Shown: positions 36,695-46,302, counted from the first letter of the stretch. The stretch: 64,000 nt of DNA from Comamonas thiooxydans (GCF_002157685.2 NZ_AP026738.1:2728001-2792000), one strand, 5' to 3'. The notes: a model not told the origin generated them from the sequence alone. Numbers and translations: made by a program.

Positions 36695-36700
36695 GCAAGG

Positions 36701-36758
36701 AGGGTGTTAGACGAGGTGGCGCTGCTGGCGCCTGCGCCACCACGGTCGCCAGCACCCT
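36701..36758 (+). terminator. Two-tiered hairpin after the aldo/keto reductase gene
   Basis: The outer stem AGGGTG (36701) / CACCCT (36753) encloses an inner stem GGTGGCG (36715) / CGCCACC (36735). No U-run follows, so it is a possible terminator or RNA-stability element. Confidence 0.45.
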
Positions 36759-36935
36759 GACGTTCTCCGGATTTGCAGAGCGTTCCGGCTCCATCATGCT
36801 CGGCCGTGTTCTTACATGACCCGGGCTAGGCGCTGCCTGCGTTGACAGTGCTTGCGAGCCAGCTTGTCGATCGGCCTCATGTTTTGTCATATGCTAGATA
36901 GTTGACATATCACCTAGCTGAGAAAAAGAGACAAC

Positions 36936-38159
36936 GTGGTGGAGCCTGTGACTAATCGGGGTCTGAACCCCTCATGGATCATCGTCGCTGCGGGCGTCAG
37001 TGCCTCGCTGCATGTGGGCAAGCTGCCGCCCGCCGTGCCCTTGCTGCAGCAGCAGCTGGGCGTGTCCCTGGTGCAGGCCGGATTTCTGCTCTCCACCGTT
37101 CAGGTGGCCGGCATGGTGCTGGGCCTGGTGGTCGGACTGGGCGCCGACAAATGGGGTCTGCGTCGCAGCTTGCTGATGGGACTGTTGCTGATGGCGCTGT
37201 CCAGCATGGTGGGTGCTGCGGCCACGGGCTTTGCCTGGTTGCTGGCGCTGCGCGCTATGGAAGGTCTGGGATTCTTGCTGGTCGCCATGCCTGCTCCAGG
37301 GCTGATTCGTCGCAGCGTCAAGCCGTCGGAACTGGGGGCGCGAATGGGCTGGTGGGGCTCTTATATGCCCATTGGCAGCGCCATGGGCTTGCTGCTTGGG
37401 CCTTGGGTGCTGCAGGCGACCAGTTGGCAGACCTGGTGGCTTGCGCTGGGTTGTACCTCCGCCTTGGCTGCCTATGCGGTATGGCGCATGGTGCCTGCGG
37501 ATGCTGCTGCAACAGCAGCGGTGGCAGCCACTGCCGATGAAGGATGGCGTCCGCGTCTGGCGCTCACATTGCGCAGCCCCGGTCCCTGGCTGGTGTCGCT
37601 GGGCTTTATGGTGTATTCGGGTCAGTGGATGGGCATTGTCGGCTTTCTGCCCACGCTTTATTCGGAAGCAGGACTCAGTGCCAAGCTGGCAGGCCTGCTG
37701 ACGGCCGTGGTCGCCGCCAGCAATATGCTGGGCAATGTGGCCGCTGGCAGGTTGTTGCACCGCGGCTGGAGTCCTGGGCGCTGCCTGCAGACTGGCTATG
37801 TGCTGATGGGGTTGATGGCGCTGCTGGCCTATGTGCAGATCGGAGGCGAACCTTTGGCGCCGCTGTGGCTACGCTTTGTGGCCGTGGCACTGTTCTCTGC
37901 GACGGGAGGCCTGATACCGGCGACCTTGTTCACAACGGCCATGCATCTGGCGCCCAGCCAGGCCACGGTGTCAACCACCGTGGGTTTCATGCAGCAATGG
38001 TCTTGCGTGGGGCAGTTTGCGGGTCCGCCGCTGGTGGCGGCCGTGGCCATGCAGATGGGCGGCTGGCAGTTCACATGGATGGTGACGGGCAGCATGTGCG
38101 TGCTGGGCTGGTTGCTGGCGCTGGGAGTGGGCCGTTGCTGGAGCAGCCTCAGAGCCTGA
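36936..38159 (+). CDS. MFS transporter of unknown substrate
   Basis: 407 residues from GTG 36936, with AAAGAGA upstream. Twelve hydrophobic segments. MFS motif A lies in LGADKWGLRRSLLMGLLLMA and the second half repeats it weakly. Segments LHVGKLPPAVPLLQQQLG and GFLLSTVQVAGMVLGLVVGL resemble cyanate/CynX-like and related anion exporters. Upstream (36884-36921), the near-repeat TTGTCATAT and TTGACATAT 18 nt apart may be a regulator site. Confidence 0.85.
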   Translation: MVEPVTNRGLNPSWIIVAAGVSASLHVGKLPPAVPLLQQQLGVSLVQAGFLLSTVQVAGMVLGLVVGLGADKWGLRRSLLMGLLLMALSSMVGAAATGFAWLLALRAMEGLGFLLVAMPAPGLIRRSVKPSELGARMGWWGSYMPIGSAMGLLLGPWVLQATSWQTWWLALGCTSALAAYAVWRMVPADAAATAAVAATADEGWRPRLALTLRSPGPWLVSLGFMVYSGQWMGIVGFLPTLYSEAGLSAKLAGLLTAVVAASNMLGNVAAGRLLHRGWSPGRCLQTGYVLMGLMALLAYVQIGGEPLAPLWLRFVAVALFSATGGLIPATLFTTAMHLAPSQATVSTTVGFMQQWSCVGQFAGPPLVAAVAMQMGGWQFTWMVTGSMCVLGWLLALGVGRCWSSLRA

Positions 38160-38325
38160 GATTTGGGAGTGATGCTCTGTATTTGTGAGCGTGCAGTTCT
38201 TGGTGGGTAAGTGCTGTAGCTCGATTGGGTGCGTTGTTTTGAGCTGGCGCAGAGGGATCGAGTTCCAGTTCGAGCATTATCAGAGTCTGAACTGCGGTTA
38301 GGCTGCAGTCTTGTGGAGGTTCATG

Positions 38326-40071
38326 ATGCAAAAGCGCCAGTTTCTCGCCACCGCAGCTTCGCTGACGGCATTGTCATCAACGCCCTGGCTCGCGGGCTGT
38401 GCTTGGCGTCGTACCAAGACGGTGGTCAAGCCTGCCGAGCTGATCTATTACGGTGGCCCGATTCTCACCATGAATGACGCACAGCCTCAGGTGGAGGCCG
38501 TGGCCGTTAGTGGCGGGGTGATTACCGCCATCGGCTCGCTGCCGGAGCTGGAGGCCTTGCGCGGTCCCGCTACGCGCATGGTGGACTTGCAGGGGCGCAC
38601 GCTGATTCCGGGCTTTGTGGATCCGCACAGCCATATCGGCGGCGTGGGGCTGCAGGCCATTTCTGCCAATCTGCTGCCACCGCCTGATGGCGGCAATGCC
38701 TCTATCGCCGACTTGCAGCAGACGCTGCGCGAGTACATCCAGACCTCGCCCGAGGTCAAGCAACTGGGCATCGTGCTGGGTTTTGGCTATGACGATTCCC
38801 AGCTCCAGGAGCGGCGTCATCCCACACGTGACGACCTTGATGCCGTTTCGCGTGATTTGCCGATTGCCGTGATTCATCAGTCAGGGCATTTCGGTGCACT
38901 CAATTCTGCGGCCTTGGCCCGTGCCGGCATCGGCCCCGGCACTCCCAATCCAGAGGGCGGCGTGATCCGCCGCCGTGCGGGCAGCCCGGTGCCCAACGGG
39001 GTGCTGGAGGAGAACGCCTTCTTCCACAGCCTGGGCCGGATCATGCCCAAACTCACCCTTGAGCAATCCATGGACTGGCTGGAAAAAGCCCAGCAGCTTT
39101 ATCTGGAGTTCGGCTACACCACGGTGCAGGACGGACGCTCCGATGCGGGAGCCATTGCCTCGGCCATGGCGGCTGCCGAGTCGCGCCGGCTGGTCATCGA
39201 CGTGGTGTCCTATCCCGACATCCTGCAGCTGGGGGACGGCGCGCTGGCCAACAATCTCAGGTTCAGCCGCAGCTATACCAACCGCTTCCGCATTGGCGGC
39301 GTCAAGCTCACGCTCGACGGCTCGCCCCAGGGCAAGACAGCCTGGCTGACCGAGCCCTATCTGGTGCCGCCTGATGGTCAGCAGCCCGGTTATCGGGGCT
39401 ATGGGGTGCTCAGTGATGCCAGGGCCAACGAGCAGGTGGCCAGGGCCATCCACAACGGCTGGCAGATTCTTGTGCATGGCAACGGCGATGCGGCGATCGA
39501 CCAGTTCATCGCCGCTGTGCGTGCCAGCGGCCCCGTGGAGCAGGCGCGTGCCGTGCGCCCGGTGCTGATCCATGGCCAGACGCTGCGGCGCGACCAGGTG
39601 AGCCAGCTCAAGGAGCTGGGCATCTTCCCGTCGCTGTTTCCCATGCATACCTTCTACTGGGGCGACTGGCACCATGATTCGGTGCTCGGCGATCCACGCG
39701 CGCAGAACATCTCGCCGACTGGCTGGGTGCTGGGCGAGGGCATGGTGTTCACGTCTCATCACGACGCGCCTGTGGCCCTGCCGTCGTCGATGCGTGTGCT
39801 CGATGCCACGGTGAATCGCACGACGCGTTCGGGCCGTGTGCTGGGACCCGAGCATCGCGTCTCGCCCTGGGTGGCGCTCAAGGCGCAGACCATCTGGTCG
39901 GCCTACCAGCATTTCGAGGAAGACCGCAAGGGCTCCATCGAGGTCGGCAAGCTGGCCGACCTGGCCGTTCTGTCGGACAACCCGCTGACTGTGCCGCCGC
40001 ATCAGCTTGCCAGCCTGCAGGTGCTGGAGACCATCAAGGAAGGGCGCAGGGTATACAAGCGTGCTCTCTGA
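38326..40071 (+). CDS. Lipoprotein-type amidohydrolase (amidohydrolase 3 / YtcJ-like)
   Basis: 581 residues from ATG 38326, six bases after GGAGG; the ATG at 38323 is nearly as good. The N terminus MQKRQFLATAASLTALSSTP is a signal sequence with basic KR, ending in the lipobox LAGC, so the enzyme is probably a periplasmic lipoprotein. Metal-dependent hydrolase motifs: GFVDPHSHIGG, HQSGHFGALNS, VHGNGDAAIDQFI, VLIHGQTLRRDQ, FTSHHDAP and GSIEVGKLADLAVL near the C terminus. Substrate unknown; the family includes amide and formamide hydrolases. It follows the MFS gene with a 166-bp gap. Confidence 0.9.
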   Translation: MQKRQFLATAASLTALSSTPWLAGCAWRRTKTVVKPAELIYYGGPILTMNDAQPQVEAVAVSGGVITAIGSLPELEALRGPATRMVDLQGRTLIPGFVDPHSHIGGVGLQAISANLLPPPDGGNASIADLQQTLREYIQTSPEVKQLGIVLGFGYDDSQLQERRHPTRDDLDAVSRDLPIAVIHQSGHFGALNSAALARAGIGPGTPNPEGGVIRRRAGSPVPNGVLEENAFFHSLGRIMPKLTLEQSMDWLEKAQQLYLEFGYTTVQDGRSDAGAIASAMAAAESRRLVIDVVSYPDILQLGDGALANNLRFSRSYTNRFRIGGVKLTLDGSPQGKTAWLTEPYLVPPDGQQPGYRGYGVLSDARANEQVARAIHNGWQILVHGNGDAAIDQFIAAVRASGPVEQARAVRPVLIHGQTLRRDQVSQLKELGIFPSLFPMHTFYWGDWHHDSVLGDPRAQNISPTGWVLGEGMVFTSHHDAPVALPSSMRVLDATVNRTTRSGRVLGPEHRVSPWVALKAQTIWSAYQHFEEDRKGSIEVGKLADLAVLSDNPLTVPPHQLASLQVLETIKEGRRVYKRAL

Positions 40072-40136
40072 TGCTCCTTATTTGAGAGCGTTGATCGTTT
40101 TGTCGGTAAGCGATTTGGCGTATTTTGATGCGGTTT

Positions 40137-41213
40137 TCATGCATCACGCGAGCCTATCAAGGCGCGCAAAGCGTGCTCCAGTTGCCGGGCGTTCTCATGC
40201 ACCAGCTGCCATTCGGGCTGCTGCACTGGCTCAGGTGCCGGTGGCGCAGGGCAGTCATCCATGGTCGCCAGAGGATCATCGGCCTTGAGGGCAACCACGG
40301 TGGGTTGGTTGGCCAGATCCAGACAGGCATGCGTCAGCCAGCGGCAGTAGTCCGCCATTGCCGCAGGTGGTGGCTTCCCGGTGTGGGCGGTGGCGCGATT
40401 CAGGCTTTCGGCCAGCAGCAGAGCCGTGGCATAGACGCGCACGGCATGGCGGTCATAGCGACGGGTGACAAAGGCCAGCCTCTCTGCATTGAGCCGTCCG
40501 CGCAGGGACCAGCGGCGCGAGGAATGGGCCTGGCCTACGGCGGCGCGCAGGGCAGCCAGTGATTCATGGGCCAGTGATAGCTGGCCGAGAGCGGTTTCTG
40601 CGGCATCGGCTTTTTGCTGCTGACAGGCCTTGAGAATCAGATCCAGACCGTTGGCAAGCTGCTTGAGAAAGATCGAGGCGGCCCGGCCCATATCCTTGAT
40701 GGGGTTGGAGGTCAGCAACACCTGGCTGAAGACAAGTCCGACCGCTGCACCGACCGTGACATCCAGCAGACGGGCTCCGCCCGCCATGCTGGGGCCGAGC
40801 ACCAGCACCAGAATCACCGAGACCCCGGCTTGAATCGGCACCACGGGCGCGGGGCCGATGATGGCGCCGAGCAGGATGGAGAGGAATGCGCCAAGACTCA
40901 TGCGCAGCAACAGATGCTGCTCGGGCAACTGCCACAGCAGATCACCGATCACGATGCCCAGTGTGCAGCCTATGAGTAGACTGCGCGCCTGTTTCAGATG
41001 GCTGGGCAGTCCCGGTGCGAGGCAGATCACGGCGGTGACCACGGCGAAGGCGGGCTTGGGATGGCCCCAAAGCTGTTGGGCGATGACCCAGGCCAGCATG
41101 CTGGCCAGTGCAGCGGCAATCGCATCACGCAGGGCCAGCCTGGCCCGCGATGGAAAAGTGGTCTTGGCACGGCGCCAGGCCAGCATGAACGGGGTGCTCC
41201 AGCGCAATCTCAA
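40137..41213 (-). CDS. FUSC-family aromatic acid exporter-like membrane protein
   Basis: 358 residues. About six N-terminal membrane segments (ALRDAIAAALASMLAWVIAQ, then FAVVTAVICLAPG, SLLIGCTLGIVIGDLLWQLP and VVPIQAGVSVILVLVLGPSM), then a cytoplasmic helical domain. The membrane part is that of the FUSC/ArAE family, whose members (AaeB and others) export aromatic acids or fusaric acid. At 358 residues it is about half the size of AaeB, so it represents a single FUSC half. No partner periplasmic adaptor is next to it. Confidence 0.85.
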   Translation of the reverse strand: MRLRWSTPFMLAWRRAKTTFPSRARLALRDAIAAALASMLAWVIAQQLWGHPKPAFAVVTAVICLAPGLPSHLKQARSLLIGCTLGIVIGDLLWQLPEQHLLLRMSLGAFLSILLGAIIGPAPVVPIQAGVSVILVLVLGPSMAGGARLLDVTVGAAVGLVFSQVLLTSNPIKDMGRAASIFLKQLANGLDLILKACQQQKADAAETALGQLSLAHESLAALRAAVGQAHSSRRWSLRGRLNAERLAFVTRRYDRHAVRVYATALLLAESLNRATAHTGKPPPAAMADYCRWLTHACLDLANQPTVVALKADDPLATMDDCPAPPAPEPVQQPEWQLVHENARQLEHALRALIGSRDA

Positions 41214-41322
41214 ACTCCTTGTTATGGCGGTCGATCAGACTCTGATCCAAGGATGTTAGAGGGCTCTATGAGATCGCCCTGTGGGAAATACGCCACGCAA
41301 CCCGAAAATGCAGTCCAGCGGA

Positions 41323-42735
41323 TCAGTCTGCCGAGTCGTCGTACTGCGGCGGGGTCTTGCGAAAGCCACTGGTGATGATGGCCAGATAGGCAAGGCCGAT
41401 ACTGCCCCAGATGAGGCCCGAGCTCAGCGAGCTGGGCTCCACCTCCAGCCACATGGCGCCTACGCTGATGAAGCCCAGCACCGGGGTGACAAGATAGCGC
41501 AGCAGGTCGCCCGGGCTGTGCCAGCGGCCCTGGCGCCACATATATTCGACCAGCACCGACAGATTGACAAAACTGAAAGCCGTCAGCGCGCCGAAGCTGA
41601 TCAGGGCGACCACATATTCCAGGCTCAGAAAGCCAGCGGTCAGCGCCACCGCGCCCACCAGCACAATGTTGTAGGACGGCGTGAAGGACTTGGGGCTGAT
41701 GTGGCCGAAGAAGCGCTGGTGGATCACGCCGTCGCGGCCCATCACATACATCAGGCGAGATACACCAGCGTGAGCCGCGATGCCCGAGGCCATGACGGTG
41801 ACGATGGCAAATGACAGCACCACTGACTTGAACAGCGCGCCGCCCACCAGATGGAGGATCTCGGGCTGGGTTTCGTCCACGGCCTCGAAGTACTGACCGG
41901 GGTCGCCGGGGAAATAGAGCTGCAGAAAATACGTGGCCACGATGAAGATCAGGCCGGAAATCAGCGCCGTCAGAAAAATGGCCTTGGGCAGGGTGTTTCG
42001 GGTGTCGTGAGTTTCTTCGGCCAGTGAGCTCAGCGAGTCGAACCCCGTGAACGAAAAGCAGAGAATGGTGGCTCCCGTAATCAGCGCGCCGATTTCGGCC
42101 TGGGCGCTCCAGAAGGGCGACAGCGTCCACGGGCCCTGGCCGCCATGTTCGGCAATCGCGCCCAGGGCATTGCGGCCTGCATGCAGATCGCGCCAGACCA
42201 TGCAGGTGAAGATGGCGATGATGAGCAGTTGGAAGAAGACGATCAAGCCATTGAAATGGGCGACAAAGCGAATGCCGCGCAGATTCACACAGACCATCAG
42301 CGCGGTCAGGCCGACGATCCAGACCCAGTGGTTGACCTCGGGGAACATGGATGCCAGATAGATCCTGGCCAGCAGGATATTGACCATGGGCGAGAGCAGG
42401 TAGTCCAGCAACGACGACCAGCCCACCATGAAGCCCACATTGGGGTGAATGGCCTTTTGCGCATAGGTATAGGCCGAACCCGAGGAGGGGTAGCGCCGGA
42501 TCATGTGGCCGTAGCTCAGCGAGGTCAGCAGCACAGCCAGCAAGGCGACGAAGTAGGAGGAAGGCACATGCTGCAGCGAATCGCGCGAGACCATGCCGAA
42601 AGTGTCCAGCAATGTCATCGGCTGGATATAGGCCAGGCCGATGATGACCACATGCCATAGCAGCAGAGTCTTTTGCAGGCGAGCAGGGGAGGTGGTCGAG
42701 GCTGACAAGGGAGGGCGATCAGTCAGTGCAGTCAT
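41323..42735 (-). CDS. APC-superfamily amino acid permease
   Basis: 470 residues with twelve membrane segments. The first helix carries GLAYIQPMTLLDTFGMV; helix 3 region RRYPSSGSAYTYAQKAI is the conserved APC loop. SFTGFDSLSSLAEETHDTRN in helix 6 and the following loop is the substrate-binding signature for neutral or cationic amino acids. Length is normal. It stands on its own strand next to the FUSC gene; no metabolic neighbours reveal the substrate. Confidence 0.92.
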   Translation of the reverse strand: MTALTDRPPLSASTTSPARLQKTLLLWHVVIIGLAYIQPMTLLDTFGMVSRDSLQHVPSSYFVALLAVLLTSLSYGHMIRRYPSSGSAYTYAQKAIHPNVGFMVGWSSLLDYLLSPMVNILLARIYLASMFPEVNHWVWIVGLTALMVCVNLRGIRFVAHFNGLIVFFQLLIIAIFTCMVWRDLHAGRNALGAIAEHGGQGPWTLSPFWSAQAEIGALITGATILCFSFTGFDSLSSLAEETHDTRNTLPKAIFLTALISGLIFIVATYFLQLYFPGDPGQYFEAVDETQPEILHLVGGALFKSVVLSFAIVTVMASGIAAHAGVSRLMYVMGRDGVIHQRFFGHISPKSFTPSYNIVLVGAVALTAGFLSLEYVVALISFGALTAFSFVNLSVLVEYMWRQGRWHSPGDLLRYLVTPVLGFISVGAMWLEVEPSSLSSGLIWGSIGLAYLAIITSGFRKTPPQYDDSAD

Positions 42736-43023
42736 CTTCTACAAGAACAGGAGAGCCGACGCAAAATTTGCACCGGCCTGCGCGTGGCAACGCGCCGCAG
42801 AGATGATTCCCCGCGTGGTTGCCACTGTGTTGTCAATGGTTTGGGCACACCCGAAGCAGGGCGCCGTTCTTGGGTTCCGCTGCGCCTCAGGTCGGGCAAC
42901 AGCGAAAAGCCGGCATTATCGGCTTTTGTTGCTCCAGAGGTTGCTTATGATGAAAATCGCATTGAGTTCAAGGCGGTATCAGCGCAGCTTGCTATGACTA
43001 GAAGAGCATGCACATGCTCAGCC

Positions 43024-43512
43024 TCAACTCCCTTGCCGCAGAGACTGAATGCATTGCCATTCGGCTTCGGTCACCGGGGTAATGGAGAGACGATTGCCTT
43101 TTTGCAGCACGCGCATCTGCGCCAGTTGCGGTTGCTCGCGTAGTTCCGGCATTAGCAGGGGGCGGATCTTTTTCAGCGCCTGCACATCCAGCATAAGCCA
43201 GCGCGGTTTGTCTGTCTGGGACTTTGGGTCGTAGTAGGGGTCTGCAGGGTCGAACTGGGAAGGGTCTACGCGCAGATTACCGGCAATGCGGGCAATGCCG
43301 TAAATCCCAGGTTCTGCGCAACTGGAATGCCAGTACAGCACACCGTCGCCCACCTGCATATCGTCACGCATGAAATTGCGTGCCTGGTAATTGCGCACGC
43401 CATTCCAGGCAATGGTCTGCTCGGGGGACGCCAGAGCATGGTCGATGGAGTACTCGTCGGGCTCGTTCTTCATGAGCCAGTAACGATGGGCTTGGAGGCT
43501 GCTGTCGTTCAT
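43024..43512 (-). CDS. EVE-domain protein
   Basis: 162 residues, wholly EVE domain (PUA-like fold): YWLMKNEPDEYSID at 11-24, IAWNGVRNYQARNFMRDDM, GDGVLYWHSSCAEPGIYGI, YYDPKSQTDKPRWLMLDV. EVE domains bind modified bases in nucleic acids; housekeeping members like this one are widespread in proteobacteria. It ends the minus-strand run after the DUF697-like gene, 30 bp apart. Confidence 0.92.
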   Translation of the reverse strand: MNDSSLQAHRYWLMKNEPDEYSIDHALASPEQTIAWNGVRNYQARNFMRDDMQVGDGVLYWHSSCAEPGIYGIARIAGNLRVDPSQFDPADPYYDPKSQTDKPRWLMLDVQALKKIRPLLMPELREQPQLAQMRVLQKGNRLSITPVTEAEWQCIQSLRQGS

Positions 43513-43542
43513 AGGTGCATTGTCGGCGAGGAGGTTGCTGTC

Positions 43543-44148
43543 TCAGTCATCACGGTCGCGCTGCCAGGGGCCGCGATCCTGCTGCCAGTTGCGCACCAGA
43601 TCGCTATTGCGTTGCAGCAGATTTCGGGTGTCCAGCCAGCGGCCCGGAATGTCCAACTCGGCTTCTTCCACCACGCGCATACAGTCCTGAATATGGCGCT
43701 CGCCCAGATAGCGCAGAGTCGCGTAGCCTATGGATGCAGCTGCGATTTGACCCAGCAGAGGCACATATCTGGCGGCCTGCTTGGTGCTCATGCGCAAACC
43801 CATGGCTTTGCCAAGGCGCAGCACCATGTCGCGGGTGATGAACTTGCCGATCAGCACGGAGCCGACCATGGCGATGGCTTTCTGGACTTGCTCGCGCTTT
43901 CCTGGCGTGAGCTGGTCGAGTTGCTCTGGCGTCAACCCGAACTCCTGGTTGATGCGTGGATAGAGCTGTGCGAGCAGGGCGGCATCTGCAGCCCAGTCCA
44001 GACCGGGTATGGGAATGGCACTGGCGGCAGCGCTGACGAGAGCCCGTCTTCTCAGTAGTTTGCGGGCCCGTTCAGCGGCTTGGGCAATGTCTTTGCGCTC
44101 CGCTCTGGTCGCACTAAGGTTTCTGAAGCTCGGGTCTTTTTTCCACAT
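43543..44148 (-). CDS. DUF697-like membrane-associated protein
   Basis: 201 residues. The core AIPIPGLDWAADAALLAQLY and GKFITRDMVLRLGKAMGL, then RYVPLLGQIAAASIGYATLR, is the pattern of DUF697/YcjF-like domains with two amphipathic or membrane helices. Basic N terminus and acidic C terminus. No enzymatic motif. Placement beside GlsB and NlpC/P60 genes suggests an envelope or stress connection, which is inference. Confidence 0.75.
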   Translation of the reverse strand: MWKKDPSFRNLSATRAERKDIAQAAERARKLLRRRALVSAAASAIPIPGLDWAADAALLAQLYPRINQEFGLTPEQLDQLTPGKREQVQKAIAMVGSVLIGKFITRDMVLRLGKAMGLRMSTKQAARYVPLLGQIAAASIGYATLRYLGERHIQDCMRVVEEAELDIPGRWLDTRNLLQRNSDLVRNWQQDRGPWQRDRDD

Positions 44149-44174
44149 ATTCGATAAGGAGATGACGGAAATAG

Positions 44175-44201
44175 AAAAAGGGGCTTGTCGGCCCCTTTTG
44201 G
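44175..44201 (-). terminator. Terminator after the GlsB gene
   Basis: Stem AAAAGGGGC / GCCCCTTTT with a 6-nt loop. On the minus strand it ends with TTTTTCTATTT. It lies 14 nt behind the GlsB-type stop. Confidence 0.85.
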
Positions 44202-44214
44202 TCGGAATTCAGAT

Positions 44215-44466
44215 TCAGTTGGCCTTACCGCGCACCATGCCATAAATAAACAAAAGAATCACGGCCCCAATGACAGATGCGATCCAGCCTGCGGTTTGCC
44301 CGGGCTGGTACCAGCCCATGGCCGAGCCCAGATAGGTCGCTACAAACGAGCCGACGATACCGAGAAGAATCGTCATGATCCAGCCCATGCTGTCATTGCC
44401 GGGCTTGATGGCCCGCGCAATCAAGCCGACGATAAGACCGACGATGATGGTTCCGATGATGGACAT
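44215..44466 (-). CDS. GlsB/YeaQ/YmgE-family stress-response membrane protein
   Basis: 83 residues with three membrane segments: IIGTIIVGLIVGLIARAIKP, WIMTILLGIVGSFVATYLG and WIASVIGAVILLFIYGMV. The Gly-rich arrangement and the conserved ARAIKPG are typical of the family (also called transglycosylase-associated protein). Members are induced by stress in several bacteria; function is not known. Single-gene transcript bounded by its own terminator. Confidence 0.92.
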   Translation of the reverse strand: MSIIGTIIVGLIVGLIARAIKPGNDSMGWIMTILLGIVGSFVATYLGSAMGWYQPGQTAGWIASVIGAVILLFIYGMVRGKAN

Positions 44467-44606
44467 ATTCTGTTCCCTGTTGGTGCTTTGACGAAAGTCA
44501 CTCTACGCGGGCCCAAAGCCCGACTCTGTCGGACGATTCTGAATGTCGGCGCGAGAGGGTTGCTTTCATGAAAGTAGACGGGCGCGGCGGCTAGGACAGA
44601 AAGCAG

Positions 44607-44631
44607 AAATGCCTGCTTAGAGCAGGCATTT
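44607..44631 (-). terminator. Terminator after the NlpC/P60 gene
   Basis: Perfect 11-bp stem AAATGCCTGCT / AGCAGGCATTT with loop TAG, 22 nt behind the stop. The following T-rich tract on the minus strand is interrupted (TTTCTGCTTTCT). Confidence 0.8.
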
Positions 44632-44652
44632 CTTGCGGGCGCTGATGGAGGG

Positions 44653-45303
44653 TCAGGGCTGAAGAGGACCCAGGGCGCTGTAGGCAGCAGCCGTGGTGGC
44701 CGAGGCGTCAGCACCTTCGACGCGGCGGGCACCGTCGAAGCGGCGCGCCCAGTAGGAGGTCTGCATGCTTTCCACGCGCACGCTGGCACCGGTGCGCGGT
44801 GCGTGGATGAATTTGCCGTCACCCACGTAGATGCCCACATGGCTGAATGTGCGGCGCATGGTGTTGAAGAACACCAGATCACCAGGCTTGAGGTCGCTGC
44901 GGTCAATCTGCTGAGTGGCATTGGCCTGTTCGGCAGAGACGCGAGGCAAAACCTTGCCCATGGTCTGGGAGTAGATGGCCCGCACAAAACCGCTGCAGTC
45001 GAAGCCGGTTTCTGCGTTGGTGCCGCCCAGGCGATAGGGAACGCCAAGGAAGCCCATGGCCGTCACCACCAGATCGGAGGTTTTTTCGGCCACGTTCTGA
45101 CGTGCTTCGCGCACGAAATCAGTCGTCTTCTCGGCCACGGAGTGTCGAGCTTCACGCAACTGGGTGATGAGGCCGCGGTTGACCAGCAACTGGGCCATGT
45201 CGTCGTCACGCTGCTCGCTAGGCGCCGCGTGCGCTGAGGTAACGCCGACAAATAGAAGTGCAATAAGCCATCGGGACATGGGGCGTGAGGGTAACACGTT
45301 CAT
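44653..45303 (-). CDS. Secreted NlpC/P60 (C40) peptidoglycan endopeptidase
   Basis: 216 residues from ATG 45303; an ATG at 45279 (MSRWLIALLFVGVTSAHA) is an equally good start and begins the signal peptide directly. Mature C40 domain: NAETGFDCSGFVRAIYSQ with the catalytic Cys, LVFFNTMRRTFSHVGIYVGD with the catalytic His, and FIHAPRTG. It should cut cell-wall stem peptides. The helical stretch before the domain contains a near duplication (TTDFVREARQNVAEKTSDLV matched by the preceding segment). Confidence 0.92.
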   Translation of the reverse strand: MNVLPSRPMSRWLIALLFVGVTSAHAAPSEQRDDDMAQLLVNRGLITQLREARHSVAEKTTDFVREARQNVAEKTSDLVVTAMGFLGVPYRLGGTNAETGFDCSGFVRAIYSQTMGKVLPRVSAEQANATQQIDRSDLKPGDLVFFNTMRRTFSHVGIYVGDGKFIHAPRTGASVRVESMQTSYWARRFDGARRVEGADASATTAAAYSALGPLQP

Positions 45304-45653
45304 TTGTAGGATGGGGGCTCTATTTCCAATTTTTTCTCTTGGTTTTTGATGCAGCATAGCAAGTGAGCTGCGGGCATAAGCTTATTGCGTGAGCTGCTCT
45401 CAAATTTGCAGCGTATTGAAGTGCGTAATTTCCCTATTCTGGTGAATGCGGGTCGGGAATGCACCAATTCATGGTATTGACACGAAAAAGGCGTTGCATT
45501 GACGGACTTTCTGCCCCGGCATGCGCTTGCAGCGACAATAGCGCCATCGAATGCAGCCGATGAGACACGCTTCGTCAGCGCGCCGCGCGTCTGTCCTGCG
45601 CGAGCGCTGCGCTTTTTAGCAGCGGCTTGACACAGTTTTAAGAAAGATTTGCC
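45304..45653. other. Divergent gene-free interval
   Basis: 350 bp between divergent NlpC/P60 and isochorismatase-like genes. It contains no convincing coding frame; the promoters of both must lie here. A poor hairpin of GCGC repeats occurs near 45578-45612. Confidence 0.5.
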
Positions 45654-46256
45654 ATGTTGTTAGAAGCTTCCGAGTCGCAACTGGTTCTGGTGGACTACCA
45701 GGACAAGCTGATGCCCGTCATTCACGAAGGCGCGCAAGCGCTGGCCAATGCGGTCAAGCTGGCCAAGATGGCGCAGCTGCTGGATGTGCCTGTCTGGGGA
45801 ACGGAGCAGAACCCCTCGCGCCTTGGCGCCAATAATGCGGAGCTGAAGGCTTTGTGCCAGAAGACGCTGGAGAAAATGTATTTCAGCGCCGTGCCGGAGG
45901 GGCTGGGGGAATGGCTGCGTCCTCCCGCCAAGCCGCAGGGCGGCAATGCGCGCAGCCTGCCCAAACATCTGCAAAAGCCCCAGCAGCAGGCGCCCGAGCG
46001 CAATATGGTGGTGATTGCCGGTTGCGAAACCCATGTCTGCCTGTTGCAGACGGCACTGGAGCTGCTGGAAGACGAGTTCGATGTGTGGGTGGTGACGGAT
46101 GCCTGCGGTTCGCGCACCGAGCGTAACCGGGATGCGGCGTTTGACCGTCTGGCGGGCGCTGGCGCCGAACTGGTGACCACCGAGATGGTGATGTTCGAGT
46201 GGCTGCGCACCTGCGAAGACCCCGCCTTCAAGGAGATGCTGGCTCTGGTCAAGTAA
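45654..46256 (+). CDS. Isochorismatase-family cysteine hydrolase
   Basis: 200 residues. Rossmann-like fold with triad residues: Asp in LVLVDYQDKLMP at about 12-14, Lys in CQKTLEKMYFS and Cys in VVIAGCETHVCLLQTAL with the usual cis-peptide neighbourhood. C-terminal segment VTDACGSRTERNRDAAFDRL and LVTTEMVMFEWL follow the YcaC/biuret-hydrolase-like subgroup. Substrate unknown. A terminator follows at 46280. Confidence 0.92.
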   Translation: MLLEASESQLVLVDYQDKLMPVIHEGAQALANAVKLAKMAQLLDVPVWGTEQNPSRLGANNAELKALCQKTLEKMYFSAVPEGLGEWLRPPAKPQGGNARSLPKHLQKPQQQAPERNMVVIAGCETHVCLLQTALELLEDEFDVWVVTDACGSRTERNRDAAFDRLAGAGAELVTTEMVMFEWLRTCEDPAFKEMLALVK

Positions 46257-46279
46257 TTGCTGGCAGCCATTCAGGAAAT

Positions 46280-46302
46280 AAGCGCCTTCCGGGCGCTTTT
46301 TC
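46280..46302 (+). terminator. Terminator after the isochorismatase-like gene
   Basis: Stem AAGCGCC / GGGCGCTT with loop TTCC and a TTTTTCTTT tail, 24 nt after the stop. Confidence 0.88.
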
